Assembly (NCBI RefSeq): GCF_010728325.1 | Contig: NZ_AP022571.1 | Coordinates: 124,001 to 188,000, forward strand | Length of the DNA: 64,000 nt | From: Mycolicibacterium poriferae | GTDB taxonomy: Bacteria; Actinomycetota; Actinomycetes; Mycobacteriales; Mycobacteriaceae | Direction of reading: 5' to 3' | In this document: positions 34,924 to 42,519 of the stretch, piece after piece | Numbering within the stretch: position 1 is the stretch's first letter | Layout: each line of letters starts with the position of its first letter | Program-made: the position numbers and the translations under genes | The notes under the pieces: model-generated | What the model was told of the DNA's origin: nothing | Seen by the model: only the letters and a program-made list of their open reading frames with translations | Databases searched by the model: none

Positions 34924-36623
34924 AGGCCCGCACCGTGGGCGTGCACGCCGGGACGCCGGTGGTGGTCGCGCTGGAAGTCGTTGCCCTGGTGGCGTTTATC
35001 GGTTTGCCGCCGGCGCGGTTCGGGTGGTGGCCGGCCGCGGTGATCAGCGCCGTGGCGCTGCTGCTGCTGGCGCCCACCGTGCACCGCCGGAACGTGCCGG
35101 GCTGGCTGGCGGCCGCGTGGCGCTGGCGCCGTTCCCGGCGCGGCAAGTACCCGGCGGCGGCTGCGGCAGTGGATGTGCCCCACGGCAACATCGTGTGCGG
35201 TGTGCGCGTCGAGGAGTGCGAAGCCCTCGCGATGATCGAGGTGACCGGAAAGCCCTACTCGCTGACGTTCCTGCGAGGGTCCACGGTGTCGCTGACCCGC
35301 AACGTGCTGCCGCTGGAGGTGCTGACCGAGCTGCTCGACCAGCCCGGCGGGATTCAGCTGGCGGTTGACGTCGTGCCCTCCGGGCACCGGGTGCGCCGCG
35401 GCAACGAATACCCCCCGCTGTACAGCACTCTACTGGCCGACCGGCCCGCGGCCGGGCAGCGCACCATGCAGTTCGTGGTGCGCCTCGACATCCGAAACTC
35501 GGTGCCCGGCTTGCAGTATCGGCAATCGGTCGGGGCTGCAGCCGCCGCCGCCACCGAGCGAATCATCAATGCCCTGCTGGAGCGCGACATCCGCGCCACC
35601 GCCCTGACCGCCGCCGAGCTCGACACCGCGCTCGACCGGCTGGGGGCGCGGTTGCAGCCGGCGCCGGCGCCGCCGGTTGTCGAGGGCACCGACAGCCCGG
35701 CCGACCCGGTGCCTTTTCGCTCCACCAGCCCAGCGCAGCGGCGCAGCAAGGTCAGCAACGAGGTGGGCTGGCGCACCATCAAGGGCCACCCTGGGTTTCT
35801 GACGACGTACTACTTCTCACCCGAGGACATCACCACCGCGTCACTGCATCAGATGTGGGCGCTGCGCAGCGACGAGGTGGTGTTGACGCTGAGCTTGTTC
35901 AAACGCCGCTATGTGGAGGCCCCTGACGGCGATGGCCCGGTGATGATCGCGGCCACGGTACGCACCAACGATCCGCAGCCCCCGCAGCAGCCACCGACGC
36001 TGTATCTCAACACGTTGCCCGGTGACCAGTTTTCCGCCGCACTGCGGCCGGCCCCGACGGCGCGCCCGGGCCATCTCGACATCCCCGCGCGCCCGCTGGG
36101 GGAGCCGAGCGCGTTGGAGATCCCGATCGGATCGACGGGCATTCTGGTGGGAGCTGCGCTGCGCGATGACCGCCGCGCAGACCCGCCGGTGCAGCGCGAC
36201 GATCTGGTCATGTTGTCGCTGACCGATCCGCAGCAGGCCACCCGCATCGTCATGGACACCAGCGAGTATTACGTGCGCCAGCTGCTCATCCGCGCCGCCG
36301 CGGTGGGGGAGCGGATCGCCATCTATTCCAGCCAACCCAACCGGTGGGCGAGGTTGGCCCAGCCCAATATCGCCGTGGTCGACCGCCGCCGGCCCGCCGA
36401 GTTCGTGCCCTCGATCATCGTCAACGACCGGCCCCTCATTGCACCACCCACCGGATTGTCGGCCACCGTAGTCACGCTCGGGCGTGCCCAGCCCGGCGGG
36501 CAGCAACCCGACATCCACTTTCAGCAAATCTCCCGTGAATCGGTGCACATCAGCACCGCCCGCGACACCGTCGAGGTCGCCATCGTGGCCTTCAACCAGG
36601 AACAGGCATGGCTTGGCCTATGA
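34920..36623 (+). CDS. eccE: EccE, T7SS peripheral membrane-complex component
   Basis: 567 residues. Two transmembrane helices at the N-terminus (VVVALEVVALVAFIGL, WWPAAVISAVALLLLAP), then a cytoplasmic domain with repeated alpha/beta elements (YSLTFLRGSTVSLTRNVLPL, GWRTIKGHPGFLTTYYFS). EccE sits at the edge of the ESX hexamer and completes the mycP-eccE pair. ATGA overlaps at both ends show tight coupling. Confidence 0.9.
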   Translation: MKARTVGVHAGTPVVVALEVVALVAFIGLPPARFGWWPAAVISAVALLLLAPTVHRRNVPGWLAAAWRWRRSRRGKYPAAAAAVDVPHGNIVCGVRVEECEALAMIEVTGKPYSLTFLRGSTVSLTRNVLPLEVLTELLDQPGGIQLAVDVVPSGHRVRRGNEYPPLYSTLLADRPAAGQRTMQFVVRLDIRNSVPGLQYRQSVGAAAAAATERIINALLERDIRATALTAAELDTALDRLGARLQPAPAPPVVEGTDSPADPVPFRSTSPAQRRSKVSNEVGWRTIKGHPGFLTTYYFSPEDITTASLHQMWALRSDEVVLTLSLFKRRYVEAPDGDGPVMIAATVRTNDPQPPQQPPTLYLNTLPGDQFSAALRPAPTARPGHLDIPARPLGEPSALEIPIGSTGILVGAALRDDRRADPPVQRDDLVMLSLTDPQQATRIVMDTSEYYVRQLLIRAAAVGERIAIYSSQPNRWARLAQPNIAVVDRRRPAEFVPSIIVNDRPLIAPPTGLSATVVTLGRAQPGGQQPDIHFQQISRESVHISTARDTVEVAIVAFNQEQAWLGL

Positions 36624-37480
36624 GCGCTGCGCAGACACATTCTCCGGCCTGGCCGGGTCGGCGCCTTCTCGACGCCCTGGACGTCACTGACCTCGACACA
36701 TTCGACCCGCGCCCGGGGTGGCAACACCGCGCCGACGATGACGTGCTGACGATCCCCGTCGGTGCGCCAGTGGACGCACCCGACTCGGTGGTGTCGATTG
36801 AGCTCGGCGATCACGCCAACGTCGCGCTCTGCGTAGGCATCACGGGGAAAACCACGGTGCTGCAGTCGCTTGCGCTGAGCGTGTGCACCTTGTATCCGCC
36901 GACCCGCGTGCAGCTCGCCATCGCCGACACGCAGAACGGCATCGCCACCGCGAACACCATGACCCGCCCTCCCCACGTCGTCGCCCACTACGCGGGCTAC
37001 CGGTTCGCATCCGACCCTCCGGCGAACTGGGACACCTGGTGCACCCAGGTCGAGACCGCGCTAGATCAGCGCGCAGGACAGCCCCAGCCCGACCTGCTCG
37101 TCGTCGTCGATGCCGTCGACGAGCTGCTGGGGTCGCACCCACAAGTGGCGGGCACGCTGCAGCGCATCGTCGACGAAGGCCGCGACAAGCGTGTCCGGCT
37201 CCTCATGTCGAGCACTGAGCAGACCTCGAAGTTCGCAGCTGGTGCCCGGTTGGGTCGGCCATCCTTTGACGCAACCAGCGACGTCGTGATTGCGCTGCGG
37301 ACCGCGACGGCGCAAACCTCCAGGGACGCCCTCGGTGGACCCCAGGCGTGGCAGCTGCCGATGTCCCCTCTGGGCCTTGGCTATGTCCGATCATCTGACG
37401 GTGCGATCACCGGACCCGTACGGCTGTTCACCGCTGCCGATGTGGCGCCCACGCTGTCGTCTCGACTCATGACGATCTGA
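36620..37480 (+). CDS. Stand-alone EccC-like single ATPase domain
   Basis: 286 residues and no membrane helix. The order of motifs is that of one FtsK/EccC nucleotide-binding domain: entry strand SIELGDHANVALCVG, degenerate Walker A GITGKTT (about 73), Walker B-like DLLVVVDAVDELLG (about 158) and the sensor-type DKRVRLLMSSTEQTS region. The size equals one EccC NBD. It overlaps eccE by 4 bases (ATGA). A separate EccC-like ATPase after eccE is not part of the ESX core I know. It could be an extra substrate-binding module or a link to the T4SS. Confidence 0.7.
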   Translation: MSAAQTHSPAWPGRRLLDALDVTDLDTFDPRPGWQHRADDDVLTIPVGAPVDAPDSVVSIELGDHANVALCVGITGKTTVLQSLALSVCTLYPPTRVQLAIADTQNGIATANTMTRPPHVVAHYAGYRFASDPPANWDTWCTQVETALDQRAGQPQPDLLVVVDAVDELLGSHPQVAGTLQRIVDEGRDKRVRLLMSSTEQTSKFAAGARLGRPSFDATSDVVIALRTATAQTSRDALGGPQAWQLPMSPLGLGYVRSSDGAITGPVRLFTAADVAPTLSSRLMTI

Positions 37481-37490
37481 TGTGCGTTCG

Positions 37491-37530
37491 GCAATTTGTG
37501 CCTGTCGGGCACCTCGGTCGGCCGTAGCCT
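37491..37530 (+). promoter_or_regulatory. Shared-box promoter of the 37538 gene, leaderless
   Basis: The box GCAATTTGTGCCTGT has its reference T at 37496. The -10 TAGCCT is at 37525-37530, 29 nt away, and the ATG follows after seven bases. Confidence 0.7.
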
Positions 37531-37537
37531 TATATCC

Positions 37538-37804
37538 ATGCCCGATGAGCAGCTCGCCGCGCCGCTGTGTTTGGAGTCGTTTCGCCGCCGCAAAGTGGCG
37601 GCGCCGATCAATAGCGAGCACGCTCAGTTCACCATCGCTGATGTCGCCGCCGCGTGCGGTCTTCCACAACCTGTTGTGGCGCAACTAGTTCCGCGCACCT
37701 GGACCGATGCGGGCTGGATGTACACCGCCGACCAACTGCAGTTCGCAGTCCAGATCGGGCCTGACGTGCGCGCCGGGGAGTACGTCGCGCCGCAGCAGGA
37801 CTAA
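37538..37804 (+). CDS. Small helix-turn-helix-like protein
   Basis: 88 residues. The segment FTIADVAAACGLPQPVVAQL followed by WTDAGWMYTADQLQFAVQIG looks like a winged or plain HTH with a DNA-reading second helix. The short leaderless mRNA and position between the ESX core and the coupling protein gene suggest a local regulator or an oriT-binding auxiliary. The ATG at 37538 is chosen by -10 spacing. Confidence 0.6.
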   Translation: MPDEQLAAPLCLESFRRRKVAAPINSEHAQFTIADVAAACGLPQPVVAQLVPRTWTDAGWMYTADQLQFAVQIGPDVRAGEYVAPQQD

Positions 37805-37813
37805 CCAGCACCC

Positions 37814-37853
37814 GAAAATAGTGCACGGAGCACCCCTGCGGCAGCCCTACTGT
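37814..37853 (+). promoter_or_regulatory. Shared-box promoter of the coupling ATPase gene, leaderless
   Basis: The box GAAAATAGTGCACGG has its reference T at 37819. The -10 TACTGT is at 37848-37853, 29 nt away, and the ATG follows after seven bases. Confidence 0.8.
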
Positions 37854-37860
37854 TCCAACT

Positions 37861-39273
37861 ATGAGTGCGACACCGGCCGCCTCCGGCGGCTATCGGCCAC
37901 CGGTGACCCCGTTCGCCGGCTGGGTCCACGACGACCGCGGCCGACTCGTGCCGCTGGAGACCGCCCCGCATATCGGCGCGTTCGCCCCGCCGGGCACCGG
38001 CAAGACCCGCAAGTGGCTGGCGCAGTCGGCGGTGCTGTGGCCGGGCCCAGCAGTGGTGTCGTCCTCCAAGGACGACCTCATGCAGATGGTGGCCTCGCGG
38101 CGCTACGGGCCTGCCGCGCTGCTGGATCTGCGGCCTATCGCTGCGCCGTACTATCCTGCCGACCTGCGTCCGTACCGATTCGATCCCACCGCATGGATCA
38201 CCGGACTTGAGGATGCTAAGGCCGTCGCTCGCACGCTGTTGAGCACCTCGGCGGTGGCGCTGTCGGGCAGCTCCTTTCGCGGCAGCGACCCCGGCCCGTG
38301 GGATGACCTGGCGTTCGCCCCGCTGACCTGCCTACTGTTGGCCGCGAGTCCGCAAGGGCTGGGACTGGGCATCGACTGGGTAATCGAGGCTGCCGAGGAC
38401 GTGACCCTGCCCAACCCTTGGCCCACCTCGCCGCAGATGAGCACTGATGCCTCCTGGGTGACCGCGGCCGTCTGGTCGTCGAACCGCTACTTCGAGGCCC
38501 GCGTACGCAGCGTGTTGAGCATGGAGGCCAAGCAGCGCGACTCCGTCAAAATCACCGTGACAAAGGTCCTGACTGCCTGGCTGCAGACGATGGAACGCGA
38601 CAGAGGCTTACCGGTCCTCGATGAGGAGTTCCTGGAGGATCCCAACGCCACCATCTACCTGCTGACCCCCTTTGATGGCACGGTCGCCGCGCAAGCGATC
38701 ACTCTGATGGATCAGCTGATCAACCGCCAGCGCGTGAAAGTCGCTCAGTGGGACGAATTCTCCCGGTTGGGCATGTTTCTCGACGAGATCACCAACACGC
38801 CTTTGCCGCGGCTGCCGCAATACATCGCCGAGTCCCGCGGCCTGGGGGTCTCGCTGTGTTTTGCCGCCCAGGCCGGCGAGCAGCTCGACGCGATCTACGG
38901 CCCGCTACAGGGGGCGGCGATTCGCGCTGTCGTTCCGGCGTCGCTGCTGATGTACGGCTCCCATGAGAAGGACCTGATGGAGTCGGCGTCGTTCTGGAGC
39001 GGCAAGACCACCCGCAGCCAACTGTCCTACGACCACAGCCTGGATTCGACGTCGACGAGCCGCACCTTCGGCAATGCCCTTGAGCCAGAGGAACTTATGC
39101 CACCCAATGACTCGTTCGCACGGCTGCTGATCCGCGGAACGCCCGGACGCATGGTCACCCTCATCGACTGGACCGAGTTCGTGAAGTACCTCGACGACCT
39201 GCGGGCAGCGCGGCTCCACAGCAGCGGCGGCCGCCAGCGATTCAGCGGCCTCAACCCGGCGGCCACGGCATGA
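37861..39273 (+). CDS. VirD4/TraG-type T4SS coupling ATPase
   Basis: 470 residues. Walker A in APPGTGKTRKW (about 42) and Walker B in LGMFLDEITN (about 302), with AESRGLGVSLCFAAQAGEQL as the sensor-like segment. VirD4/TraG proteins bring the relaxase-DNA complex to the conjugation channel. It lacks the usual N-terminal transmembrane helices, so a membrane partner such as the 39765 protein may be needed (inferred). The next gene overlaps its stop by 4 bases. Confidence 0.9.
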   Translation: MSATPAASGGYRPPVTPFAGWVHDDRGRLVPLETAPHIGAFAPPGTGKTRKWLAQSAVLWPGPAVVSSSKDDLMQMVASRRYGPAALLDLRPIAAPYYPADLRPYRFDPTAWITGLEDAKAVARTLLSTSAVALSGSSFRGSDPGPWDDLAFAPLTCLLLAASPQGLGLGIDWVIEAAEDVTLPNPWPTSPQMSTDASWVTAAVWSSNRYFEARVRSVLSMEAKQRDSVKITVTKVLTAWLQTMERDRGLPVLDEEFLEDPNATIYLLTPFDGTVAAQAITLMDQLINRQRVKVAQWDEFSRLGMFLDEITNTPLPRLPQYIAESRGLGVSLCFAAQAGEQLDAIYGPLQGAAIRAVVPASLLMYGSHEKDLMESASFWSGKTTRSQLSYDHSLDSTSTSRTFGNALEPEELMPPNDSFARLLIRGTPGRMVTLIDWTEFVKYLDDLRAARLHSSGGRQRFSGLNPAATA

Positions 39274-39599
39274 CGACCGTTGGTAAAGAGATCAATTCCG
39301 CTGCGTCGCAGGAGACCTCGCTGTTGTCACCGAACGTGCCCGCATCCACGGCAACGGCTCTGGCGCGAGCACGCAGAGATCTTCAGCACGCAATCTTGAT
39401 GGGTGTCGACACCCATCGCCGCCGCCAGTACGCCCTCTCGGCTCGCGATGAGGCCGCCACGGTGCTCCTGGCCCCCGATGCCAGTTCCCGACAACAGCGC
39501 TATGCCCGGGTTTATCTCGTTTCCGCGCAGCGCTTCTTAGACGCCTGGGCCACACTGGCGATGTGCGACCGCGGCGAGGGCTACCCGGCTGCCAGCTAA
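39270..39599 (+). CDS. Small helical protein coupled to the coupling ATPase gene
   Basis: 109 residues, ATGA overlap with the preceding gene. It is soluble and alpha-helical (ALARARRDLQHAILMGVDTH, AATVLLAPDASSRQQRYARV). No family is recognised. The tight coupling suggests it works with the VirD4-like ATPase. Confidence 0.65.
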   Translation: MTTVGKEINSAASQETSLLSPNVPASTATALARARRDLQHAILMGVDTHRRRQYALSARDEAATVLLAPDASSRQQRYARVYLVSAQRFLDAWATLAMCDRGEGYPAAS

Positions 39600-39718
39600 A
39601 GGTGTGGCGGGTAGCCCACCGCGCCGGGGGGCAGCCCCATTTCCGGTGCCGGGCTTGCCGGGTGTGACTGCTGACAGCAGTCGCTGCGCTGTGCTGGAAC
39701 GACCCGCACGGCATCTGG

Positions 39719-39758
39719 AAAAATAGTGCACGAGCGACCCTTTGGGGCGTTTTAGGGT
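39719..39758 (+). promoter_or_regulatory. Shared-box promoter of the 39765 gene, leaderless
   Basis: The box AAAAATAGTGCACGA has its reference T at 39724. The -10 TAGGGT is at 39753-39758, 29 nt away, and the ATG follows after six bases. Confidence 0.8.
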
Positions 39759-39764
39759 CAGAGT

Positions 39765-40421
39765 ATGGCTGATCCCAGCGACAAGTTTGATGAGGTGCGG
39801 CGGGCGTGGGTCGCCCGCCACCAGGGGTGGTCGCTGATCCAGCGGCGCCGCGCCGAGCAGCTCGGCCGCCGGGTCCGCGCCCGTCAGCGCAGCACCGTGG
39901 CCGCCCTACCCGATCCGCATGACGACACCTCGCTACCGCCGCTGATTCTGCGCGCCGCCAAGTCGCCTACCTCTCAGGTGGAGCTGGTGGTGGTGGCGAT
40001 CCTGGCGGTGTGTATTCCGTTGGGCTGGCTGGCCGGTGTAGCGATCAAATCTGTTCTGGTGAACCTGATTCCGCAGACGCTACGGGCATTTCCGATCGCT
40101 GCTCTGCTGTGGTCGGGCGTTGCACTCGGGGCGCCGATTCTAGCTCTGTATGACCCTGCACCGACGTTCGGTCAGATGGTGGTGGTGCCGTGGCTGTGTG
40201 TCCAACTGGCTGCGGCCCCCGTGGTCGCCGGCGTGTACGGCATCGCCGAGGGCTGGCTGGCGATACCCGGCTCAGATCAGTGGTGGCCGCTGACTCCAGC
40301 AGAGCCCGCACTGAGCCCCGAAGATGCCGCCGAGATTCTGGGGCCCTACGAGATCACCGGACCGCCGGTGGTAGAGCCCCGCCCGCTGCCCGATCACGGG
40401 GAGAGGATGCCGCGATGGTGA
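39765..40421 (+). CDS. Membrane protein of the conjugation cluster
   Basis: 218 residues. A basic cytoplasmic N-terminus (RRRAEQLGRRVRARQRS) precedes three to four hydrophobic segments (LVVVAILAVCIPLGWLAG, the FPIAALLWSGVALGAPIL region, VVVPWLCVQLAAAPVVAGV). The tail is soluble and Pro-rich. No family recognised; it may anchor the coupling ATPase. Confidence 0.7.
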   Translation: MADPSDKFDEVRRAWVARHQGWSLIQRRRAEQLGRRVRARQRSTVAALPDPHDDTSLPPLILRAAKSPTSQVELVVVAILAVCIPLGWLAGVAIKSVLVNLIPQTLRAFPIAALLWSGVALGAPILALYDPAPTFGQMVVVPWLCVQLAAAPVVAGVYGIAEGWLAIPGSDQWWPLTPAEPALSPEDAAEILGPYEITGPPVVEPRPLPDHGERMPRW

Positions 40422-40435
40422 GCGCCGCCGGCGCC

Positions 40436-40942
40436 TCAGCGCTGCACACTCTCGGCTGCGACGTCGTGGTCGGCGAACTCCTCGACCAGGCTGCGGTCAA
40501 CGCGCAGTTCCTCGGCCAACCGGTCATGAGCGGCGTAGAGACGGTTGATCCGATCGTCGAACGCGCGCAGGTCGTCGTGCGCGCGCTCGATTTCCTCGTG
40601 CAGTTGGGTGAGCAGCCGATCGGCAATGTCGTCGGCGGTCAACGGCGTCGCGGCCTGCTCCTGGAGCCGCACGTTTTTGGTGGCGCGCGCGGTGATGCTC
40701 AGCGGATAGCCGCCCAACAGCACGACCGCCGCCGAGCCGGGCTGCCAGCCCAGAGTGCGATCGATGCGCAGCAGCGTGCGCACTCGGGGGGTGTTCTGGG
40801 TATCGCGGTCGCGCACCGCGGCCAACGTGCTGAAGTTCGGAAAGCCTCGCCGGTTGGCTTCTTCCCTCGACATCCGCAGCTTGGCCAGCCGGGCGTCGAC
40901 GAAGTGCATAAGCCGGGGAACGCCGTCGGCGGGAACCGTCAT
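40436..40942 (-). CDS. XRE-like transcriptional regulator, divergent from the T4SS operon
   Basis: 168 residues. The N-terminal part (FVDARLAKLRMSREEANRRG, then FPNFSTLAAVRD) has the shape of a lambda-repressor-type HTH used by mycobacterial phage and plasmid regulators. The C-terminal half is a helical coiled-coil-like segment (LHEEIERAHDDLRAFDDRIN). Start ATG 40942 has TAAGTT seven bases upstream, so a leaderless mRNA is predicted. It is transcribed away from the 41032 operon and shares its upstream region, the usual place for an autoregulating local repressor or activator. Confidence 0.7.
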   Translation of the reverse strand: MTVPADGVPRLMHFVDARLAKLRMSREEANRRGFPNFSTLAAVRDRDTQNTPRVRTLLRIDRTLGWQPGSAAVVLLGGYPLSITARATKNVRLQEQAATPLTADDIADRLLTQLHEEIERAHDDLRAFDDRINRLYAAHDRLAEELRVDRSLVEEFADHDVAAESVQR

Positions 40943-40949
40943 ATTTCCC

Positions 40950-41025
40950 AACTTACCGCACCCGATTGGCAAAGTCGGCCAGCGAATTTTCACCCCCGAT
41001 ATATGTCATATGCCGACGTTAGGTT
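40950..41025. promoter_or_regulatory. Divergent promoters of the XRE-like gene and the T4SS operon
   Basis: Forward: a weak box ending CACCCCCGAT at 40991-41000 lies 29 nt from -10 TAGGTT (41020-41025), and the ATG at 41032 is six bases on. Reverse: GAAAATTCGCTGGCC on the minus strand (T at 40985) lies 30 nt from TAAGTT (40955-40950), with its ATG seven bases on. The two boxes overlap at about 40985-40992, so one bound protein could control both directions. Confidence 0.6.
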
Positions 41026-41031
41026 GCCCGC

Positions 41032-41391
41032 ATGAAGATTCTTCTGGCCCTGTTTGCCGTCCTGGCCGCCCTCGCGGCGGTCGCCGTTCTCGCCGTGGTG
41101 CAGCTCGTGATCAAGCTCGCCCCGCTTCTGGTGCTACTCGCCGTGGCGGTGGTCGTGGCCAAGGCTGTGCAGGCTCGCCGGCGTCCACCCCCGCCGCTGA
41201 TGCCGGCGCTGCCGCCGGCCCGGCGAGTGACCCCCGCTGTCACAGCACCGCCACGACCGGTGGGGTGGGCGCCGCAGGCCCCCGGCGGGTGGGTGCTGCT
41301 GCCGGTGTGGATGGGGCCCGCGCCGGTGGCGTGGCGGCCTCCACCCACCGTAATTGACGCCGACGTGGTGGAAGGCGAGCACCGTGGCTGA
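41032..41391 (+). CDS. Small membrane protein, first of the T4SS operon
   Basis: 119 residues. Two hydrophobic segments at the N-terminus (LLALFAVLAALAAVAVLAVV, LAPLLVLLAVAVVVAKAV), then a Pro-rich tail. No family recognised. Its stop is overlapped by the next start. Confidence 0.7.
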   Translation: MKILLALFAVLAALAAVAVLAVVQLVIKLAPLLVLLAVAVVVAKAVQARRRPPPPLMPALPPARRVTPAVTAPPRPVGWAPQAPGGWVLLPVWMGPAPVAWRPPPTVIDADVVEGEHRG

Positions 41392-42505
41392 TACCCCGAT
41401 CATCACCGACGAGAGCTGGGTCGATGACCTGATGGGCGGCCCCGACCCGGCCGCGGTGCCCACCGCCGCGACGATGCAGCCCGGCGACGCCGGAACCGAC
41501 CTCGACGCTGGCCAACCCGAGCCCGAGCCCGAGCCCGAGCTCGAAGCTGAGCAGTACGACGATTCGGCCGAGGCTCCTACCGATCCGCGGCTGCAGTCCG
41601 GCGCCGGGATCGCTGACGAGGTGCCGCCCGTGCATCTCGACACCGCAGCAGCCTTAACCGCCGAGCGCGACGAGTCCGGGGCGGCCCGCGCCGACGCGGG
41701 CGCCAAACGCACTGCCGTGGCGCTGGGGGCGGGACTGGTCGTGGCGGTGAGCGCCATCGTCGCCGCGCTGGTCACCTTCAGCGACACCGATGCACCAGCC
41801 GCGCCCCGTCAGGACAGTCCGGCTGCGGCCGCGCCCGTGGCTCAGCCGCAGCCCGTTCCTACCTCCGCCGCCCCGACCGTCCCTCAGGATCAGTCCATTC
41901 CCTTCACCGCCAGCGCCCCGTGCGCCGCCGGGTCAACCTCAGCGCAGTCGCTGACCGACACCGCCACCGATTCGGCGTGGGTGTGCGCCCGCGGCTCACG
42001 CGATGAAGCCCTCGAAGGCAAGATCCTCACTGTCGACTTCGGCAAGAGCTACATGATCTCCGGTGTCGAGGTCACGCCGGGATGGGTGGCGAAAACACCT
42101 GGGGGACAAGACCGATGGCTCCAGCATCGGGTGGTGACGCGGCTGCAATACATCTTCCTCAACGGCAACGTGGTCTCTGACATCTTCACCCAGGACACCG
42201 GGAACGCCCACGGCCCGGTCACCGCTGCGCTGCCGCGACGGGTCTTGGCCTCCCGGGTCAACGTGGTGGTCTTGCAGACCTCCCGCCCACCTGCCTCGCC
42301 ACTGCCGGCCACCGATCCCGCTGCCCTGCCTGAGGCGCAGCCAGGGCTGGTGGAATCGCTGCTCGGCGAGGGTGGCGGGCCGCTGTCGGAAACACCGCAG
42401 AACCCTCAGCCGTATCCGGATCTGACCGTGCCCGACAACGGCAGCGACCCCGTGGACAACACGTTCGCGATGAGCGCACTGAAGTTTCTCGGTTACCAGC
42501 CCTAA
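41384..42505 (+). CDS. Membrane-anchored protein with discoidin-like extracellular domain
   Basis: 374 residues. Acidic Pro/Glu-rich cytoplasmic part, one transmembrane helix (VALGAGLVVAVSAIVAALVT, about 115-135), a Pro/Ala linker, then a beta-rich domain of about 140 residues resembling the discoidin/galactose-binding fold (KSYMISGVEVTPGWVAKTPG, RVVTRLQYIFLNGNVVSDIF). Such domains bind glycans and might hold the wall or a recipient surface. GTG at 41384 is chosen over earlier starts because it overlaps the previous stop by eight bases. Confidence 0.75.
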   Translation: MADTPIITDESWVDDLMGGPDPAAVPTAATMQPGDAGTDLDAGQPEPEPEPELEAEQYDDSAEAPTDPRLQSGAGIADEVPPVHLDTAAALTAERDESGAARADAGAKRTAVALGAGLVVAVSAIVAALVTFSDTDAPAAPRQDSPAAAAPVAQPQPVPTSAAPTVPQDQSIPFTASAPCAAGSTSAQSLTDTATDSAWVCARGSRDEALEGKILTVDFGKSYMISGVEVTPGWVAKTPGGQDRWLQHRVVTRLQYIFLNGNVVSDIFTQDTGNAHGPVTAALPRRVLASRVNVVVLQTSRPPASPLPATDPAALPEAQPGLVESLLGEGGGPLSETPQNPQPYPDLTVPDNGSDPVDNTFAMSALKFLGYQP

Positions 42506-42519
42506 GAAAAGAGACCACT

